Source: Cereibacter sphaeroides (GTDB lineage: Bacteria > Pseudomonadota > Alphaproteobacteria > Rhodobacterales > Rhodobacteraceae). Taken from it: 64,000 bases of DNA. The notes beneath the pieces were generated by a model that was given only the letters and a program-made list of their open reading frames with translations, made no database searches and was not told the DNA's origin. Position numbers and translations under genes: made by a program. Shown here piece by piece: positions 59,588-64,000 of this stretch. The stretch covers positions 558,001 to 622,000 of the forward strand of contig QFQS01000001.1 in the NCBI GenBank assembly GCA_003243455.1, given 5' to 3'. The number at the start of each line of letters is the position of its first letter. Within the stretch, counting starts at the first letter, position 1.

Positions 59588-61308
59588 TGGAGATCATCGC
59601 CACCAACATGGCTCCGATCATGTTCGCGAGCCTGATCATCTTCCTGCTGATCGGTTATCCCGTTGCCTTCTCGCTGGCGGCCAACGGCCTTTTGTTCTTT
59701 GCAATCGGCGTCTGGCTTGCGCCCATGTCGGAAGGCACGATCACGCTGGACTGGCCCCTGCTATTCACCATGCCTCAAAGACTATGGGGGGTGATGTCGA
59801 ACGAGACCTTGCTGGCCATCCCCTTCTTCACCTTCATGGGGATCGTGCTGGAACGTTCCGGCATGGCCGAGGATCTGCTGGACACCATCGGCCAGGTCTT
59901 CGGACCGATCCGAGGTGGCCTGGCCTATGCCGTCATCATCGTGGGGGCGCTGCTGGCGGCGACGACGGGTGTGGTCGCGGCATCGGTCATCGCCATGGGT
60001 CTGATCTCGCTGCCGATCATGCTGCGCTATGGTTACGACAGGCGTGTGGCCTCGGGTGTCATCGCGGCCAGCGGCACCCTGGCGCAGATCATCCCGCCGT
60101 CGCTGGTGCTGATCGTTCTGGCCGACCAGCTTGGCCGGTCGGTGGGCGACATGTACAAGGGCGCGATCATCCCTGGTCTGGTGCTGACCGGACTATACAT
60201 GCTGTACATCTTCATCGTTTCGATGTGGAGGCCGCAGTGGGTTCCCGCCCTCCCCCCCGAGGCACGGACACTTGGCCACGGCATCACCTCGCTTCTCGTC
60301 GCCCTCGCCGCGATCATCGGCATTGGCTATGGCGCGCATGTGTTGCTGTATCCGACCCAGGGCGCCAATGCTGACATACTGGGCGCAGCTGTAGGCGTGG
60401 CGCTGGTCTATGCTTATGCGATTGCCGACAAGCATTTCGGCATCAACCTGATGTCACGGCTGGCACAACAGGTGATCATGGTTCTGATCCCGCCGCTTGC
60501 GCTGATCTTCCTGGTGCTGGGGACGATCTTCCTTGGCATCGCCACCCCGACGGAAGGCGGCGCGATGGGCGCGGTGGGTGCAATGCTGCTGGCGGCGCTG
60601 AAGGGCCGCCTAAACTATGGCGTCGTGTCCCAGGCGCTGGCTTCGACCGTGCGGCTGTCTTCCTTCGTCATCTTTATCCTGCTGGGCGCGCGGGTGTTCT
60701 CGCTGACCTTCTATGGCGTGAACGGGCATATCTGGGTCGAGCATCTTCTTGTCGCGGTGCCGGGTGGACAGACGGGCTTCCTGATCTTCGTTTCGATCCT
60801 GGTGTTCCTGCTGGCCTTCTTCCTGGACTTCTTCGAACTGGCTTTCATCATCGTTCCCCTGCTCGTCGCACCTGCCGAGGCGCTGGGGATCGACCTGATA
60901 TGGTTCGGGGTCATTCTGGGCGTGAACATGCAAACCTCGTTCATGCATCCGCCTTTCGGCTTTGCGCTGTTCTACCTGCGCTCGGTCGCGCCAAAGGTGC
61001 CTTTCCTCGACAAAGTCACAGGCATCAGAACCGCGCCGGTCACTACCGGCCAAATCTATTGGGGTGCGGTTCCGTTCGTGATCATCCAGGTCATAATGGT
61101 CGGCGTGGTCATCGCATTCCCTTCGATGGTCATGCACTACAAAGGGCCGGCGGTGGATGCGACGAACGTGCAGATCACCCTGCCCTCGCTGCAGCCAGCG
61201 GCGGGCACGGGCGCATCGCAGCTTGGCGCCCCAAGCTTTGGGGCGCCGCAACTGGGCGCCCCCCAACTCGGCGCGCCGCAGGTCGATCCCCCGGCCAGCG
61301 GGGACTGA
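59584..61308 (+). CDS. TRAP transporter large permease (DctM-like) with LGAP-repeat tail
   Basis: 574 residues, twelve or more membrane helices; relatives without a tail are often 430-500. Landmarks: FLLIGYPVAFSLAANGLLFF, IPFFTFMGIVLERSGMAEDL, GVIAASGTLAQIIPPSLVLI and TPTEGGAMGAVGAMLLAALK. An unusual feature is the end: about 30 residues of tandem GAPQL/GAPSF units (SQLGAPSFGAPQLGAPQ) closing in DPPASGD. It is likely disordered and cytoplasmic or periplasmic after the last helix. Substrate follows from the TakP-type receptor next door: 2-oxo acids. Confidence 0.93.
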   Translation: MMEIIATNMAPIMFASLIIFLLIGYPVAFSLAANGLLFFAIGVWLAPMSEGTITLDWPLLFTMPQRLWGVMSNETLLAIPFFTFMGIVLERSGMAEDLLDTIGQVFGPIRGGLAYAVIIVGALLAATTGVVAASVIAMGLISLPIMLRYGYDRRVASGVIAASGTLAQIIPPSLVLIVLADQLGRSVGDMYKGAIIPGLVLTGLYMLYIFIVSMWRPQWVPALPPEARTLGHGITSLLVALAAIIGIGYGAHVLLYPTQGANADILGAAVGVALVYAYAIADKHFGINLMSRLAQQVIMVLIPPLALIFLVLGTIFLGIATPTEGGAMGAVGAMLLAALKGRLNYGVVSQALASTVRLSSFVIFILLGARVFSLTFYGVNGHIWVEHLLVAVPGGQTGFLIFVSILVFLLAFFLDFFELAFIIVPLLVAPAEALGIDLIWFGVILGVNMQTSFMHPPFGFALFYLRSVAPKVPFLDKVTGIRTAPVTTGQIYWGAVPFVIIQVIMVGVVIAFPSMVMHYKGPAVDATNVQITLPSLQPAAGTGASQLGAPSFGAPQLGAPQLGAPQVDPPASGD

Positions 61309-61325
61309 AAGCCGCAAACCAAAAA

Positions 61326-61350
61326 GGCCCCGGAATTTTCCGGGGCCTTT
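61326..61350. terminator. bidirectional intrinsic terminator
   Basis: GGCCCCGG / CCGGGGCC stem with loop AATTTT, A-run before and TTT after. It lies between the convergent large permease and binding-protein genes. Stem identical to 50655. Confidence 0.85.
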
Positions 61351-61371
61351 CCTATTGGGACCTTGATAGCG

Positions 61372-62478
61372 TCAGAGCTTTCCAGCCTGCTGCTGCACCA
61401 TCATGAAAGTGTCGTAGTTGTATTCGGCGATCTGCATCCAAAGGTAGGCGTCGCGCTTGAAGGCGTCCTGGCTTTCCTTGATCTTCTTGAAGGTCGCGTT
61501 CGTCGCCATGATCTCGGCATAGACTTTGTTCGCGGCGTCGAAAGATGCGGAAAGCACATCCTGTGGGAAGGGTCGCAGTTGCGCGCCATTCGCCACCAGC
61601 GACTTGATCGCGGGCGGGTTTTTCCAGTCGTAGGACGACAACATGTCAAGGTTCGCGATCCGGCAGGCACCCTCGAGGACCGACTGATAGGTCGCAGGAA
61701 GCTCTTTCCACTTGTCGAGGTTGATCATGGTGCCGATCGCCGGACCACCTTCCCACCAGCCGGGATAGTAGTAATAGGGCGCGACCTTGTAGAAGCCGAG
61801 CTTTTCGTCATCATAGGGGCCGACCCATTCGGCGGCGTCGATCGTGCCCTTTTCCAGCGCCGGATAGATGTCTCCCGCTGCGATCTGCTGCGGCACAGCG
61901 CCCAGGCGCTCGATGACCTTGCCGGCAAAGCCGCCGATCCGCATCTTCAGCCCGTTGATATCGGCGACCGAGTTGATCTCTTTCCGATACCAGCCCCCCA
62001 TCTGCACGCCGGTGTTGCCGGCCGGGAATGTAATCAGGTTCTGCGTGGCATAGAACTCGTTCATCAGGTTGATGCCATCGCCATAGTAGAACCAGGCGTT
62101 CATCTGACGCGCGTTCAGGCCGAACGGAACTGCCGCGCCAAGGGCGTAGACAGGATCCTTGCCCCAGAAATAGTAGGGAACCGTATGGCAGGCCTCGACC
62201 GTGCCCGACGAAACAGCTTCCGCCGCCTCAAGACCTGGCACCAATTCGCCGGCGGGAAATACCTGGATCGTAAAATTGCCCTCGGTCGCTTCCGAGACAT
62301 ACTTGGCCATCGTCTCGGCCGCGCCAAAGATGGTGTCCAGCGATTTCGGGAACGACGAGGTAAGACGCCAGCTTACCTTGGGGTTCGATTGCGCAACCGC
62401 CGGTGCAGCAAGCGCAGTAGCGGCGGCGGCCCCGATGCCGCCAACGGTGGCCTTGGTCAGAAACGATCGACGGTCCAT
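61372..62478 (-). CDS. TRAP transporter 2-oxo acid-binding protein (TakP-like)
   Basis: 368 residues. A Tat signal (RRSFLTKATVGGIG, cleavage near APAVAQS) is followed by VSWRLTSSFPKSLDTIFGAA. Further blocks are GTVEACHTVPYYFWGKDP, AAVPFGLNARQMNAWFYY, MRIGGFAGKVIERLGAVPQQ, EWVGPYDDEKLGFYKVAPYY and the closing YNYDTFMMVQQQAGKL. This is very close to TakP of Rhodobacter sphaeroides, which binds pyruvate and other 2-oxo acids with a sodium ion. Tat export means it folds in the cytoplasm first. It is convergent with its likely permeases rather than in one operon. Confidence 0.94.
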   Translation of the reverse strand: MDRRSFLTKATVGGIGAAAATALAAPAVAQSNPKVSWRLTSSFPKSLDTIFGAAETMAKYVSEATEGNFTIQVFPAGELVPGLEAAEAVSSGTVEACHTVPYYFWGKDPVYALGAAVPFGLNARQMNAWFYYGDGINLMNEFYATQNLITFPAGNTGVQMGGWYRKEINSVADINGLKMRIGGFAGKVIERLGAVPQQIAAGDIYPALEKGTIDAAEWVGPYDDEKLGFYKVAPYYYYPGWWEGGPAIGTMINLDKWKELPATYQSVLEGACRIANLDMLSSYDWKNPPAIKSLVANGAQLRPFPQDVLSASFDAANKVYAEIMATNATFKKIKESQDAFKRDAYLWMQIAEYNYDTFMMVQQQAGKL

Positions 62479-62712
62479 GCATTACTCCCTATGGCTGAAC
62501 GTATTTCGATGAGCCGCGCGGCGTCTCCTCCCCACGACGGCCCATTGAAACAAAGCGTTGCATGATGATCCGACTCTGTCCAGCAATTCGGACCCGACCG
62601 GGCGCTGATCTACGCGACGTCAATCCGATGCTGGCTTTCTGCACTCTAAACGCGCAAGGACTGGACAAGCTGCGCCTCTCGCGGGAATAGGTTGGGCGTA
62701 AGGAGAGCTACC

Positions 62713-63621
62713 CTGACCCAAACTTTCCGCCCCCTGGCTGCGGCCGGCTGGATGACGGGATCCATCCTGTCCTTTTCCGCAATGGCCGTCGCCGGACGCG
62801 CCGTTTCGCCCGTGCTCGACACGTTCGAACTGATGACCTGGCGGTCGATCATCGGTTTTTTCCTGGTCGTGGGTGTCGGCGCGATCATGGGCAAACTGGG
62901 TGAAATTCGCGCCACCCATCTTGGCGAGAACTTCGTCCGCAACATCTTTCACTTTGCCGGCCAGAACCTGTGGTTCTGGTCTCTTACGGTCATTCCGCTG
63001 GCGCAGGTCTTCGCGCTGGAATTCACATCGCCCCTGTGGGTCATCCTGATGTCGCCGCTGCTGCTGGGCGAGCGCATAACCAAGGTGCGCGCTGCCTCGG
63101 CGCTGGTCGGATTTCTGGGCATCCTGATCGTGGCACGGCCGGATATCACCCATCTTGATCTGGGGGTCGCGGCGGCGGCCGCTTCGGCCATCGGTTTCGC
63201 GGGGTCGGCGGTTTTCACCAAAAGGCTGACCCGCTACGAAAAGGTCATCTCGATCCTGTTCTGGCTGACCGTCATGCAGGCCGCGTTCGGGGCGATCGGC
63301 TCAGGCATTGATCGCGATGTGGCGTTGCCCACGTGGAACATCTTTCCCTGGCTTGTCGTTCTGGGCATTGCCGGGGTGATGGCGCACCTGTGCCTGACGA
63401 TGGCGCTGACCCTTGCCCCGGCGACCGTGGTGATACCGATGGACTTCGTTCGCCTTCCTGCAATCGCCATCGTCGGCATGCTACTTTACGGCGAGCAACT
63501 CGATCCGTTCATTTTCCTTGGCGCTTTGGTGATTTTTGCGGCTAACTGGATGAACATACGCAGCGAACGCCGGGAGAGCCTTGCGTCGCAACGTCACGAA
63601 ACGCTTACGTTGGGTCAATGA
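62713..63621 (+). CDS. DMT-superfamily (EamA) transporter
   Basis: 302 residues from a CTG at 62713, or 309 from a TTG at 62692. AAGGAG lies 8 bases before the CTG, while the TTG has only a poor site; no ATG is suitably placed. Ten membrane helices in two EamA halves; visible blocks are SFSAMAVAGRAVSPVLDTFE, LAQVFALEFTSPLWVILMSP, LLLGERITKVRAASALVGFL and VVIPMDFVRLPAIAIVGMLL. Such proteins export amino acids, purines or other metabolites; the substrate is not predictable. It is divergent from the TakP-like gene. Confidence 0.88.
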   Translation: MTQTFRPLAAAGWMTGSILSFSAMAVAGRAVSPVLDTFELMTWRSIIGFFLVVGVGAIMGKLGEIRATHLGENFVRNIFHFAGQNLWFWSLTVIPLAQVFALEFTSPLWVILMSPLLLGERITKVRAASALVGFLGILIVARPDITHLDLGVAAAAASAIGFAGSAVFTKRLTRYEKVISILFWLTVMQAAFGAIGSGIDRDVALPTWNIFPWLVVLGIAGVMAHLCLTMALTLAPATVVIPMDFVRLPAIAIVGMLLYGEQLDPFIFLGALVIFAANWMNIRSERRESLASQRHETLTLGQ

Positions 63622-63689
63622 TTGACCGGTATTACCTGCAAACCTACGAGCAAAAGTCGGGGAAAAACAAAAATCGATCGGGAGGGGTC

Positions 63690-64000
63690 ATGAGGAAAAC
63701 CATCTGTGCAATCGGGGTGCTGGCAGCCTCGAGCAGCGTCGCTTCGGCCGGTGCAATCGACCGCAGCTCGCAATCCACGGCTGTAATGTTCGAGCCGGGC
63801 GGCTATGTGGAACTGACCTATGGTTTCCTTTCGCCGAACGTCGAAGGACAGGAACCCGCCGCGCTCGGCGGCCAGAAATCCGGCGAGATGTACAATGACT
63901 ACCGGACGGGTTCCTTCTCGATCAAGACCGAGCTTCAGCCTGGATTTGATCTGGGCTTCATCATCGACAAACCCTACGGTGCCGATACCGCCTACCCGCT
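63690..64000 (+). CDS. FadL/OmpP1-like outer membrane porin (3' part missing)
   Basis: The first 103 residues before the window ends. Signal peptide about 1-20 (ending VASAG). The mature start AIDRSSQSTAVMFEPGGYVE and the following ELTYGFLSPNVEG fit the FadL/TodX family of hydrophobic-compound channels in rhodobacteria, as does the strand DLGFIIDKPYGAD. The family takes up fatty acids or aromatic hydrocarbons across the outer membrane. GGGAGGGG precedes the ATG. Only the N-terminal part is visible, so the call rests on a short stretch. Confidence 0.75.
   Translation, partial: MRKTICAIGVLAASSSVASAGAIDRSSQSTAVMFEPGGYVELTYGFLSPNVEGQEPAALGGQKSGEMYNDYRTGSFSIKTELQPGFDLGFIIDKPYGADTAYP

Overview
The window is GC-rich bacterial chromosome. 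Gene content points to an alphaproteobacterium of the order Rhodobacterales (Rhodobacteraceae): a lptF-lptG-lptD-surA-pdxA-ksgA block, DUF4167 and DUF1499 proteins, a TakP-type TRAP binding protein very like that of Rhodobacter sphaeroides as I remember it, class II DAHP synthase, RTX proteins ending in a Hint_2 domain, and short intergenic elements typical of the group. I cannot fix the genus. I see no rRNA, tRNA, CRISPR array, prophage or intact insertion sequence.

Layout. 0-4 kb: the start of an alpha/beta hydrolase (cut by the edge), a membrane-anchored retropepsin-like protease, an orphan TAXI-type TRAP binding protein, and a DUF4239/AIM24 pair. 4-14 kb: pepA-holC, divergent from the outer-membrane biogenesis operon lptF-lptG-lptD-surA-pdxA-ksgA. 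13.8-21.3 kb: a minus-strand block with DUF4167, prmC, prfA, DUF1499, an agmatinase-like ureohydrolase, a class III aminotransferase and an M20 amidohydrolase; the last genes suit polyamine/arginine breakdown. 21.3-29 kb: mazG, two tandem FbpA-type iron-binding proteins, a flavin amine oxidase, a nucleoside hydrolase, a PhoR-like kinase and two small unknown genes. 29-35.4 kb: an inositol catabolism cluster, iolR then iolC-iolD-iolE-iolB, with GGAA-N6-TTCC operator candidates before iolR and before iolC. 35.5-43 kb: gamma carbonic anhydrase, gmk, a PAS_5 protein, DAHP synthase, a GlxA-type regulator, a zinc-ribbon protein, a CDF metal exporter and a PQQ-type sugar dehydrogenase. 43-50.6 kb: a complete Liv-type ABC importer followed by a dimethylglycine/sarcosine dehydrogenase-type flavoenzyme. 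50.7-58 kb: a GFA protein, a MobA-like nucleotidyltransferase and two large RTX-Hint proteins. 58-59 kb: about 1 kb with no assignable gene. 59-64 kb: TRAP permeases DctQ-DctM convergent with a TakP-type binding protein, a DMT exporter and the start of a FadL-like porin.

The observations I rate highest are: (1) a ~215 bp multi-hairpin repeat present twice (1319-1533 and 24327-24543), each time between convergent genes; (2) a second intergenic element, a GC hairpin followed by a CCCC..GATATTT..AGAAGAA tract, at four places, three of them just before a start codon; (3) the two RTX-Hint proteins, whose layout resembles self-cleaving Hedgehog/BIL proteins and one of which carries a 63-residue higher-order repeat; and (4) the paired IolR operator candidates.
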